Assembly (NCBI GenBank): GCA_910585805.1
Contig: CAJUFB010000072.1
Coordinates: 1 to 19,067, forward strand
Reading direction: 5' to 3'
DNA: 19,067 nt
From: an uncultured Acetatifactor sp.
Lineage (GTDB): Bacteria; Bacillota; Clostridia; Lachnospirales; Lachnospiraceae
In this document: positions 1 to 6,543 of the stretch, piece by piece
How positions within the stretch are numbered: the stretch's first letter is position 1
Layout of the letters: each line of letters opens with the position of its first letter
The notes under the pieces: model-generated
Databases searched by the model: none
The model's input: the letters and a program-made list of their open reading frames with translations, nothing else
What the model was told of the DNA's origin: nothing
Position numbers and translations under genes: made by a program

Positions 1-268
1 CATAGTCAGCATGGCCCGGGCAGTCAACGTGTGCATAGTGTCTGTTCTCGGTCTCGTACTCTACGTGTGCGGTAGAGATAGTGATTCCACGCTCTCTCTC
101 TTCCGGAGCCTTATCAATCATGTCGAATGCAACAGCCTCACCGGTTCCAAGTCTGCTGTTCAGAGTCTTGGTGATAGCAGCGGTCAGCGTTGTCTTACCA
201 TGGTCAACGTGGCCAATGGTACCAATGTTACAATGGGGCTTAGTTCTTTCAAATTTAGCTTTTGCCAT
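1..268 (-). CDS. tuf: Elongation factor Tu, N-terminal part (cut by window edge)
   Basis: EF-Tu is the GTPase that delivers aminoacyl-tRNA to the ribosomal A site. Only the first 89 codons are present; the gene continues beyond position 1. The translation starts MAKAKFERTKPHCNIGTIGH, followed by the P-loop GHVDHGKT, the switch I region (ERERGITIS) and the start of the G3 motif (DCPGHADY), all diagnostic of EF-Tu rather than EF-G or IF2. The ATG at 266-268 is preceded by AGGAGGA at 277-283 with an 8-base spacing, which fixes the start. It is the last gene of the str cluster but is separated from fusA by about 395 bases holding its own promoter, so it can be expressed independently. Identity is certain; the rest of the protein cannot be judged. 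Confidence 0.98.
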   Translation of the reverse strand, partial: MAKAKFERTKPHCNIGTIGHVDHGKTTLTAAITKTLNSRLGTGEAVAFDMIDKAPEERERGITISTAHVEYETENRHYAHVDCPGHADY

Positions 269-379
269 TATTAAAGTCCTCCTTCAATTAATGAAACTTC
301 TTTTAGTGAAACTCTTTTCATTTTTCTCTTCGCCGAAGCGCATTCCGCACACTCGGCGCTTTTATCTCGGCTATCTCTG

Positions 380-408
380 ATTATAGTAAATAACCAAAGC
401 TTTTTCAA
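380..408 (-). promoter_or_regulatory. Probable sigma-A promoter of tuf
   Basis: On the minus strand a -35 box TTGAAA (403-408) is followed after exactly 17 bases by a perfect -10 box TATAAT (380-385). Transcription should start near 373, giving a leader of about 105 nt before the tuf ATG. That leader contains a GC-rich hairpin (CGCCGA at 331-336 paired with TCGGCG at 353-358). The location upstream of tuf and close match to consensus support separate transcription of tuf. Promoter activity is inferred from sequence only. Confidence 0.8.
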
Positions 409-464
409 GTGATTTTTTAATAATATTGACACTTTTTAACAATATTTCAAGTTTTCCACTGATT

Positions 465-495
465 AAGGCGGTTTATACACTTTCCCGGCCGCCTT
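465..495. terminator. Hairpin between fusA and tuf, possible terminator
   Basis: A 7-bp stem AAGGCGG (465-471) pairs with CCGCCTT (489-495) around a 17-nt loop. It lies downstream of fusA and its repeat array and upstream of the tuf promoter, a fitting position for ending the rpsL-rpsG-fusA transcript. On the minus strand no U-run follows the stem, so termination there would be weak. A short T-run follows only on the plus strand. Treat it as a candidate structure. Confidence 0.35.
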
Positions 496-507
496 TTACA
501 GTAAAAG

Positions 508-650
508 TCTCCCCTGCAGAATAAGGCAAGATCCAGAGCACTCTCCGTAGGATAAGGCAAGATCCAGAGCACTCTCCGCAGGATAAGGCAAGATCCAGAA
601 TTCTCTCCGCAGGATAAGGTAATATCCAGAGTTTTCTCCGCAGGATAAGG
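508..650. repeat. 31-bp tandem repeat array, four full units plus partial ends
   Basis: Four head-to-tail 31-bp units begin at 521, 552, 583 and 614. Each starts ATAAGG and ends CTCCGCAGG or a near variant. A partial unit precedes them (508-520) and the first six bases of a fifth follow (645-650). Units 1 and 2 differ at one base; units 3 and 4 diverge more, so the array seems to be expanding or homogenising from one end. The period is not a multiple of three and no gene runs through it. It fills most of the spacer between the fusA stop and the tuf promoter. There are no unique spacers, so it is not a CRISPR array. Confidence 0.9.
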
Positions 651-663
651 TGACCACTGCGTT

Positions 664-2829
664 TTACTTTCCGGCTTTTGCAGCCAGAACCTTCTCCTGT
701 ACGTTCTTCGGCACCTGCTCATATTTCTCGAAGAACATGGAGTAGTTGCCACGGCCCTGGGTCCTGGAACGCAGATCGGTTGAGTAGCCGAACATCTCGG
801 CAAGGGGCACGAATGCTTTCACCATCTTACCGCCGCCGATATCTTCCATGCCTTCCACACGTCCGCGGCGGGAGTTCAGATCGCCGATAACGTCTCCCAT
901 ATACTCTTCCGGCATGGTAACCTCAACCTTCATGATAGGCTCAAGCAGCACCGGATTTGCCTTCTGCATTGCGTCCTTGAATGCCATGGAACCTGCAATG
1001 TGGAATGCCATCTCCGAAGAGTCAACCTCATGGTAGGAACCGTCAAATACATTTGCGTGAATACCCAGTACAGGGAATCCGCCAAGGATACCTGCCTGTG
1101 CCGCTTCCCGGATACCTCCGCCCACAGCGGGAATATATTCCTTCGGGATCGTGCCGCCTACAACGGTGCTCTCAAAGAGCAATGTGGGAGGCTCGTTGAT
1201 CAGGATATTCGCCTTGGGATCAAACTCGAACTTCACGCAGTTTGCTTCCATGGGCTCGAACCTGACTTTACAATGTCCGTACTGTCCGCGTCCGCCGGAC
1301 TGCCTTGCGTACTTGGAATCCACTTCCACAGCCTTGGTAAATGCTTCCTTGTAAGCAACCTGAGGTGCTCCTACATTGGCCTCTACCTTGAACTCACGCA
1401 ACAGACGGTCTACAATGATCTCCAGATGGAGCTCGCCCATACCGGCAATGATAGTCTGGCCTGTCTCCTGATTGGTGTGAGCGCGGAAAGTCGGGTCTTC
1501 CTCTGCCAGCTTCGCCAGCGCCTCGCCCATCTTGCCCTGGCCGGCCTTGGTCTTCGGCTCGATGGCAAGCTCGATAACAGGCTCGGGGAATTCCATGGAC
1601 TCCAGGATCACAGGATGCTGGTCATCACAGATGGTATCGCCTGTGGTGGTAAGCTTAAAGCCCACTGCCGCAGCGATATCTCCTGAATAAACCTTATCCA
1701 GCTCCGCACGCTTGTTGGCATGCATCTGCAGGATACGTCCCACACGCTCTTTTTTATCTTTTGTGGCATTCAATACGTAAGAACCGGAATTCATGGTACC
1801 GGAATATACGCGGAAGAATGCAAGCTTTCCTACGAAAGGATCCGTCATGATCTTAAACGCCAATGCAGAAAAAGGCTCCTCATCGGAAGAATGCCTTACA
1901 ATCTCATTACCGTCCATATCCACACCCTTGATGGGAGGGATATCGGTGGGAGCAGGCATATACTCAAGGATTGCATCCAGAAGCTTCTGAACGCCCTTGT
2001 TGCGGTATGCGGAGCCGCAGCATACGGGAATTGCCGTACACTCGCAGGTTCCCTTGCGCAGAGCCTTCTTCATGTCCTCTACGGAGGGCTCCTCACCTTC
2101 CAGATACTGCATGGTCAGGTCGTCATCCAGCTCACATACCTTCTCCACCAGTTCGGCATGATACAGTTCCGCATCGTCTTTCATATCTCCAAGGTCATCT
2201 GTTACAGTGATATCGTCGCCCTTATCATCATTGTAGATATAGGCCTTCATCTCAAACAGATCGATGATTCCCTTGAACTCGTCTTCCTTGCCGATGGGCA
2301 GCTGGGTGATAATGGCATTCTTGCCAAGTCTCGTCCTGATCTGCTCTACAGCACCGTAAAAATCAGCCCCCATGATATCCATCTTGTTGATGAATGCCAT
2401 ACGGGGAACATTATAAGTGTCAGCCTGACGCCATACGTTTTCAGACTGGGGTTCTACACCGCCTTTTGCGCAGAAAACGCCGACTGCGCCGTCCAGTACA
2501 CGCAGGGAACGCTCCACCTCCACGGTAAAGTCAACGTGTCCGGGTGTATCGATGATATTGATACGATGCTCGGGGGCATCCGGCATAGGTTTGGTCTCTT
2601 TTTCCAGGGTCCAATGGCAGGTCGTAGCCGCTGATGTGATAGTGATACCACGCTCCTGCTCCTGCTCCATCCAGTCCATGGTGGCAGTGCCTTCATGAGT
2701 ATCACCGATCTTGTAGTTGACGCCAGTATAATACAGGATACGCTCTGTCAATGTGGTCTTGCCGGCATCGATATGAGCCATGATCCCGATATTCCTGGTT
2801 CTCTCTAACGGATATTCTCTTCCAGCCAA
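664..2829 (-). CDS. fusA: Elongation factor G
   Basis: EF-G is the GTPase that drives translocation of tRNAs and mRNA on the ribosome and helps recycle ribosomes with RRF. The 721-residue product has the P-loop AHIDAGKT (18-25), the switch I segment around ERGITITSAAT (59-69), DTPGH (94-98) and NKMD (148-151), followed by full-length domains II to V. It is slightly longer than the 690-705 residues common in the family, partly from an insertion before DTPGH (about residues 74-88) and acidic additions near residues 200-230. The start is a TTG at 2827-2829, supported by AGGAGG about 9 bases upstream and by the family N-terminus AGREYPLERTRNIGI. It lies 119 bases after rpsG, in the usual str order. 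Confidence 0.98.
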   Translation of the reverse strand: MAGREYPLERTRNIGIMAHIDAGKTTLTERILYYTGVNYKIGDTHEGTATMDWMEQEQERGITITSAATTCHWTLEKETKPMPDAPEHRINIIDTPGHVDFTVEVERSLRVLDGAVGVFCAKGGVEPQSENVWRQADTYNVPRMAFINKMDIMGADFYGAVEQIRTRLGKNAIITQLPIGKEDEFKGIIDLFEMKAYIYNDDKGDDITVTDDLGDMKDDAELYHAELVEKVCELDDDLTMQYLEGEEPSVEDMKKALRKGTCECTAIPVCCGSAYRNKGVQKLLDAILEYMPAPTDIPPIKGVDMDGNEIVRHSSDEEPFSALAFKIMTDPFVGKLAFFRVYSGTMNSGSYVLNATKDKKERVGRILQMHANKRAELDKVYSGDIAAAVGFKLTTTGDTICDDQHPVILESMEFPEPVIELAIEPKTKAGQGKMGEALAKLAEEDPTFRAHTNQETGQTIIAGMGELHLEIIVDRLLREFKVEANVGAPQVAYKEAFTKAVEVDSKYARQSGGRGQYGHCKVRFEPMEANCVKFEFDPKANILINEPPTLLFESTVVGGTIPKEYIPAVGGGIREAAQAGILGGFPVLGIHANVFDGSYHEVDSSEMAFHIAGSMAFKDAMQKANPVLLEPIMKVEVTMPEEYMGDVIGDLNSRRGRVEGMEDIGGGKMVKAFVPLAEMFGYSTDLRSRTQGRGNYSMFFEKYEQVPKNVQEKVLAAKAGK

Positions 2830-2948
2830 GATTTTTTCCTCCTATCTTATTTCTCAATACATGAAAATATGCTTTCGGCAGAATCGCTGCCGACAAATGC
2901 CAACAGCGTTTTGCCACATCAAACGCCGGGGCGTTTCCACTGTGATCA

Positions 2949-3419
2949 TTAGAATCTGTAATGCGCAAACGCCTTGTTTGCCTCTGCCATCTTGTGCATA
3001 TCTTCTTTTCTCTTGACAGCTGATCCGGTATTGTTGGACGCGTCAAGAATCTCGTTTGCCAGTCTGTCCTCCATGGTCTTCTCGCTTCTCTTGCGGGAGA
3101 ACATGGTCAGCCAGCGAAGTCCCAGCGCCTGGCGCCTCTCCGCCCTTACCTCGATGGGCACCTGATAGGTAGCGCCGCCGATACGCCTGGCCTTTACTTC
3201 CAGAACAGGCATGATATTGTTCATGGCCGCTTCGAATACTTCCAGAGCGGGCTTGCCTGATTTAGCCTCTACTTTTGCAAATGCGCCGTATACAATCTTC
3301 TGTGCGACACTCTTCTTGCCGTCAAGCATGATATTGTTGATCAGCTTTGTCACCACTTTATTATTGTATAAGGGATCTGCCAATACATCTCTTTTCTGAA
3401 TATGTCCTTTACGTGGCAC
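2949..3419 (-). CDS. rpsG: 30S ribosomal protein S7
   Basis: S7 nucleates assembly of the 30S head by binding the 3' domain of 16S rRNA and lies near the E site. The product is 156 residues, the normal length, beginning (M)PRKGHIQKRDVLADPLYNN and ending FAHYRF. The open frame extends 27 codons further upstream, but a GTG at 3417-3419 is the real start: it gives the family N-terminus and has AGGAGGG at 3427-3433 with a 7-base spacing. In E. coli S7 represses its own operon by binding the rpsL-rpsG spacer; the unusually long spacer here (316 bases) could hold a comparable site, but that is not shown. Confidence 0.97.
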   Translation of the reverse strand: MPRKGHIQKRDVLADPLYNNKVVTKLINNIMLDGKKSVAQKIVYGAFAKVEAKSGKPALEVFEAAMNNIMPVLEVKARRIGGATYQVPIEVRAERRQALGLRWLTMFSRKRSEKTMEDRLANEILDASNNTGSAVKRKEDMHKMAEANKAFAHYRF

Positions 3420-3735
3420 GGTTCTTCCCTCCTTATTCATGAAGTGTACTCTGTATCCCTGATACGCCAGACGCTGCTGCGCGCACTGCATACAGGACAC
3501 TCTGGCAGCAGATTATGCCGCCGATTAATAGATCATCGGTACTCACATGTGTTTCCCCAAGTGTTCGCGCTGTTTATCTATATGACGGAATTTCAAAATG
3601 CCTTTCCGCCATCATGCCTTACAGGAGCCGGAAAGAAACCTTCCTGTAAACATGCCTTACAGAATTCCAACACTTTCTTAGTTTCGTTTTTGTGGACCAA
3701 AATGACGCTGTCTGCAAGAAATCATTTCCGGGAAA
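3420..3735 (-). promoter_or_regulatory. Long structured rpsL-rpsG spacer (candidate regulatory leader)
   Basis: This 316-base spacer contains no credible gene. It holds a 12-bp direct repeat, CATGCCTTACAG on the plus strand, at 3613-3624 and 3651-3662. Within it an inverted repeat (TTACAGGA with TCCTGTAA, roughly 3620-3650) can form an 8-bp stem on the transcript. No good promoter was seen. Regulation by S7 binding is possible by analogy with enterobacteria but is only an inference. Confidence 0.35.
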
Positions 3736-4158
3736 TTATTTCTTAGCTGCCTTGGGTCTCTTAGCGCCGTACTTGGAACGGGCCTGCTTCCTGTTGGCAA
3801 CGCCTGCGGTATCAAGGGTACCACGGATAATATGGTATCTTGTACCGGGCAGATCCTTTACTCTGCCGCCGCGGATCAGGACAACGCTGTGCTCCTGCAG
3901 ATTGTGCCCTTCACCGGGAATATAGCTTGTAACCTCGATTCCGTTGGAAAGACGTACTCTGGCAATTTTTCTAAGAGCTGAGTTCGGCTTCTTAGGGGTA
4001 GCTGTCTTAACAGCCGTGCACACACCGCGCTTCTGGGGAGCAGACGCGTCGGTAGCCTTCTTGTGAAGAGAATTGTATCCCTTCTGCAGAGCAGGCGCGG
4101 TAGACTTCTTTACAGATGTCTGACGTCCTTTTCTTACTAACTGGTTAAATGTTGGCAT
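3736..4158 (-). CDS. rpsL: 30S ribosomal protein S12
   Basis: S12 sits at the decoding centre and helps monitor codon-anticodon pairing. The 140-residue product has the hallmark segments TPKKPNSALRK (54-64), PGEGHNLQEHS (81-91) and GGRVKDLPG (97-105). Its length, with about 14 extra residues near positions 25-40 relative to E. coli, is normal for Firmicutes. The lysines equivalent to E. coli K43 and K88 (here K57 and K101) are both present, so no classical streptomycin-resistance substitution is visible. The ATG at 4158 has AGAGGTGA upstream at a suitable distance. It is the first gene of the str cluster here and has its own consensus promoter about 220 bases upstream. Confidence 0.98.
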   Translation of the reverse strand: MPTFNQLVRKGRQTSVKKSTAPALQKGYNSLHKKATDASAPQKRGVCTAVKTATPKKPNSALRKIARVRLSNGIEVTSYIPGEGHNLQEHSVVLIRGGRVKDLPGTRYHIIRGTLDTAGVANRKQARSKYGAKRPKAAKK

Positions 4159-4372
4159 TCTGTTTCACCTCTTTCATAAATTGAATGTTTGATGTTCATC
4201 GCGCCGTGGCGTATTTCTGTCCTGAGAACCTCCCGTCGCTGAAAGCCGCTGCTTCCGCCTGTATTCTGAATGAAAGCTTACCTTAAGCCGAAACAGGCAT
4301 CAGCGTCTGTTCCGCCTTCGCAGTTACTGTCTTTGTCAGGGATCCTTCAAATAAAATACATTCACACGCACG
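4159..4372 (-). promoter_or_regulatory. 5' leader of the rpsL-rpsG-fusA transcript
   Basis: From the predicted start near 4373 to the rpsL ATG there is an untranslated leader of about 215 nt. It can form an 8-bp stem in which CGGAACAG pairs with CTGTTTCG around a 10-nt loop. It also contains a competing longer-range pairing, GCCTGT with ACAGGC. Mutually exclusive hairpins are compatible with leader-mediated control, but no known riboswitch or r-protein site was recognised. Confidence 0.3.
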
Positions 4373-4669
4373 CTATATCATTATAGATGCTTGTGGATGT
4401 TCTGTCAATAAGTTTTTTCTGATTTTTAAAGAATTTTGCCGGGTTTCTGCCGCTTTTCCTGCCAGTTCTTTTATGTCCGCTGTCTCTCCGTGATTCTCTA
4501 TAGACTCTATGATCAGCAGAAGAGAGCTGACCGTATATCCGTACTCTTTGATCAGGCAGTTTAAAATCTGACTCAATTTCGTATAGGAAATCAACTTCGG
4601 TATGATATTCTTTACCGTATAAGGATCCCCTCCGATTTTCGGTTTTGCCTCTGCCGCCCGCAAAATCAA
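4373..4669 (-). CDS. Possible small protein or gene remnant, unknown function
   Basis: An open frame of up to 98 codons lies between the sigma factor gene and rpsL. I do not recognise a family. The central part (LISYTKLSQILNCLIKEYGY, then an amphipathic helical stretch and a basic tail) and its codon choice look protein-like. No start is convincing: the frame opens with TTG without a good ribosome binding site, and the GGAGGGG at about 4625-4631 has no ATG, GTG or TTG at the right distance. Its 3' end overlaps the consensus rpsL promoter. It may be the tail of a gene whose front was lost when the accessory DNA arrived, or chance. Confidence 0.25.
   Translation of the reverse strand: MILRAAEAKPKIGGDPYTVKNIIPKLISYTKLSQILNCLIKEYGYTVSSLLLIIESIENHGETADIKELAGKAAETRQNSLKIRKNLLTEHPQASIMI
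4380..4408 (-). promoter_or_regulatory. Perfect-consensus sigma-A promoter for the rpsL cluster
   Basis: On the minus strand a perfect -35 TTGACA (403-408 of the 4.4 kb block, i.e. 4403-4408) and a perfect -10 TATAAT (4380-4385) are separated by exactly 17 bases. It overlaps the last codons of the short open frame 4373-4669. A full-consensus promoter here fits the need for high ribosomal protein expression and makes rpsL-rpsG-fusA independent of rpoBC. Confidence 0.88.
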
Positions 4670-4724
4670 TCAACTATATGTGTACTATACTAAACAACTA
4701 TAAGTTGTTTTTGTGCTTTCGATC

Positions 4725-4760
4725 TGACAACCGCCGCAGTTCATCCTGCGGCGGTTGTCA
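4725..4760 (-). terminator. Strong hairpin directly after the sigma factor gene
   Basis: A perfect 15-bp GC-rich inverted repeat with a 6-nt loop (TGACAACCGCCGCAG at 4725-4739 and its complement at 4746-4760) begins one base after the stop of the sigma factor gene. Its position suggests a 3' end for the XRE-ABC-sigma transcript. There is no immediate U-run on the minus strand, so it may act as a weak terminator or as a stabilising 3' stem. Just beyond it (4671-4710) lies AT-rich DNA with CAACTATA repeated at 4671 and 4695 and a small dyad AACAACT-ATA-AGTTGTT. Confidence 0.55.
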
Positions 4761-6464
4761 TCATCCCCATACGATCATTATAGTCAATGCTTTTCTCTGC
4801 CCTTCAGTGGGTTCCTTCAGTTTACCGCTTTTCAAAAGCGCCTGGAGACAGTGCATCAAAAACCACCCGTCCGTACTGAATACCGACTGTAGTTCAAATT
4901 CTTCCACTTTCCTCAGATGAGAAGGAACGGCTTCCAGCGAGGCCTTCCTGTAAGGCTCCATAAATTCCTCAAACTCAAGCCGGTATTTCTCCCGAACGCG
5001 CTTTCCCACAGCCAGAAGCTTTTCCTGTATCTCCCTGTCTTCCAAAATGACAATCTGCCAGGCTGCCTTGAAATCCCCTTCATAATCGCCGTTGGTTTTC
5101 ACATAGCCCTGTTCTGCCAGCCATGCATACTCGTCTTTGGACAGACGCTCCTTTGCCTCTCTTGCATAGAGCGAAAGAACCCTTCTGGCTTTCTCGGAAT
5201 AGCGCACTCCCGGCGTCTCCCGGTCGGACCATTCACTGTCAATCTGCCACAGAATATGCCCACTGTCCTCCTTCCAGTTCCACATGGGGCCGGACCAGTT
5301 GTTCATATATATATAATCCTCCGGCAGCACCATATTATCAGGAACTATCGCTGCAGTCACAATATTATGCCCGCCGTCCGGACGGATGGTTGCAACCTCC
5401 TCAAAAGATATTCTTCCGGCCCCGGCTGCGCCTTCCCCCGTGGATATGCCCTCGTTCTCCGGCTCCCCGCCGGACCAGGCGGCAATGTACGGGATCAGAG
5501 ACCACATAAGGAAATTGCGGTCAGCCTTGGGTGTCTCCGTCTGCAAGACAGGCCCGTCCGTCTGCCTGCACAAAATGGCCGGGTCGTCCAAAAGCCCTGA
5601 CGCTATAAGCTCATCATACAGCGCATTGGCAAACAGTCCCGCTACCCTCTTATACATTTTATCCTGCATGGTGAGAAGTTCTGCCGTGGGTTCGCTGATA
5701 ATGAAATTGACTATATACTTGTCTTTCTGCTGCCGCAAGAAACCGTATTCCTCCAGGTATGCCGCTTCCGTTTCCACATATACCGGGGATACGCCCAGAT
5801 CGTCTGCAATCTCATTGATTGTCTTTGCCGTATTCCGCACACTGTAGCAGATATTCTGGGACAGGGCGGAGTGCAGAAAATCTTCCGTGGCCTTTGTCCC
5901 CGCGCGGCCGTTGGTTCCGATGGAATGGAATCGGATGGGATTAAATTTCAGTTCGCCGGATTTTCTCATAGTGTCCATACCTCTCTTCAACTCTTTTTTC
6001 GCCTCAAACAAGTGCCATTTGACGGTGCCGAGAGGGATGCCCAGTTCCCGGGCAATATCTGCCTGTCTGCGATTTTCAAAATAATACGCAATCACGATTC
6101 GCCGCTGCAGCCCGGAAAGATACGCAATCTCCCTCTGAAGGCTGCGAATGGAGTCCGCGCTGTCGTCTGGCCCAATCTCAGCCCCCGGGTCTGCCAGTAC
6201 CTCCGCCACTTCATCAAGGGAGACTCCCGTCATGCCCTTCGCCGCATCCCGGTAGTAATTGCTGAGCGCATTGTGTGCCACTGTCCAGATAAACCTGCCC
6301 GCATCCCCGATATCGTCCCTCGCCAAAAGCGCCCGGAACGCCTTCATCACAATCTCCTGGGACAAATCTTCCGCATCGTGAATGTTTTTGCACCGCTTCA
6401 GTGCAAACCCGAAAACCTGTTTCAGATATTCCGTTATAATCCCCTCTGCATCCTGTCTGTTCAC
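4761..6464 (-). CDS. ECF-type RNA polymerase sigma factor with long C-terminal extension
   Basis: The first ~165 residues are a complete ECF sigma factor: region 2 (about 7-75, with DAEDLSQEIVMKAF and FIWTVAHNALSNYYRD) and region 4 (about 105-160, with LQRRIVIAYYFENRRQADIA and the helix-turn-helix IPLGTVKWHLFEAKKELKRG). ECF factors usually stop near 160-200 residues; this one is 567. The extra ~400 residues begin with a winged-helix-like stretch (about 212-244, TINEIADDLGVSPVYVETEA) and continue into a soluble region rich in Trp and acidic residues with no membrane segment. This could sense a ligand or replace an anti-sigma factor, as proposed for other ECF groups with C-terminal extensions; here that is inference. 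The start is a GTG at 6462-6464 with GAGGTAG upstream. It follows the ABC gene by 79 bases and has a candidate self-recognised promoter. Confidence 0.85.
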   Translation of the reverse strand: MNRQDAEGIITEYLKQVFGFALKRCKNIHDAEDLSQEIVMKAFRALLARDDIGDAGRFIWTVAHNALSNYYRDAAKGMTGVSLDEVAEVLADPGAEIGPDDSADSIRSLQREIAYLSGLQRRIVIAYYFENRRQADIARELGIPLGTVKWHLFEAKKELKRGMDTMRKSGELKFNPIRFHSIGTNGRAGTKATEDFLHSALSQNICYSVRNTAKTINEIADDLGVSPVYVETEAAYLEEYGFLRQQKDKYIVNFIISEPTAELLTMQDKMYKRVAGLFANALYDELIASGLLDDPAILCRQTDGPVLQTETPKADRNFLMWSLIPYIAAWSGGEPENEGISTGEGAAGAGRISFEEVATIRPDGGHNIVTAAIVPDNMVLPEDYIYMNNWSGPMWNWKEDSGHILWQIDSEWSDRETPGVRYSEKARRVLSLYAREAKERLSKDEYAWLAEQGYVKTNGDYEGDFKAAWQIVILEDREIQEKLLAVGKRVREKYRLEFEEFMEPYRKASLEAVPSHLRKVEEFELQSVFSTDGWFLMHCLQALLKSGKLKEPTEGQRKALTIMIVWG

Positions 6465-6492
6465 TTGTCTCTACCTCATTGCCAAATCTTAT

Positions 6493-6537
6493 TGAAAGCT
6501 TTCACTTATATAGACACGAGAGATGAAAAAGGTTGGG
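6493..6537 (-). promoter_or_regulatory. Candidate ECF-type (autoregulatory) promoter and palindrome
   Basis: Upstream of the sigma gene the minus strand reads CCCAACC (6531-6537), then GTCTATA (6509-6515) with 16 bases between AAC and GTC. This resembles the AAC / CGTC architecture of ECF-dependent promoters. Just downstream lies a perfect 12-bp palindrome, TGAAAGCTTTCA (6493-6504). ECF factors often transcribe their own genes, so autoregulation is a reasonable inference. Confidence 0.45.
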
Positions 6538-6543
6538 AAAAAT

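Noticed and set aside
508..650. CRISPR-like repeat array
   Set aside because: Units are contiguous with no unique spacers and no cas genes are present; it is a simple tandem repeat.
1720..2634. 304-codon open frame on the plus strand
   Set aside because: Antisense to fusA, with no recognisable protein features.
2949..3500. S7 starting 27 codons upstream
   Set aside because: The GTG at 3417-3419 has an ideal ribosome binding site and gives the standard S7 N-terminus.
4362..4673. 103-codon frame overlapping the 98-codon frame
   Set aside because: It starts with a TTG without a ribosome binding site and has a low-complexity Arg/Gly/Lys composition typical of a shadow frame.
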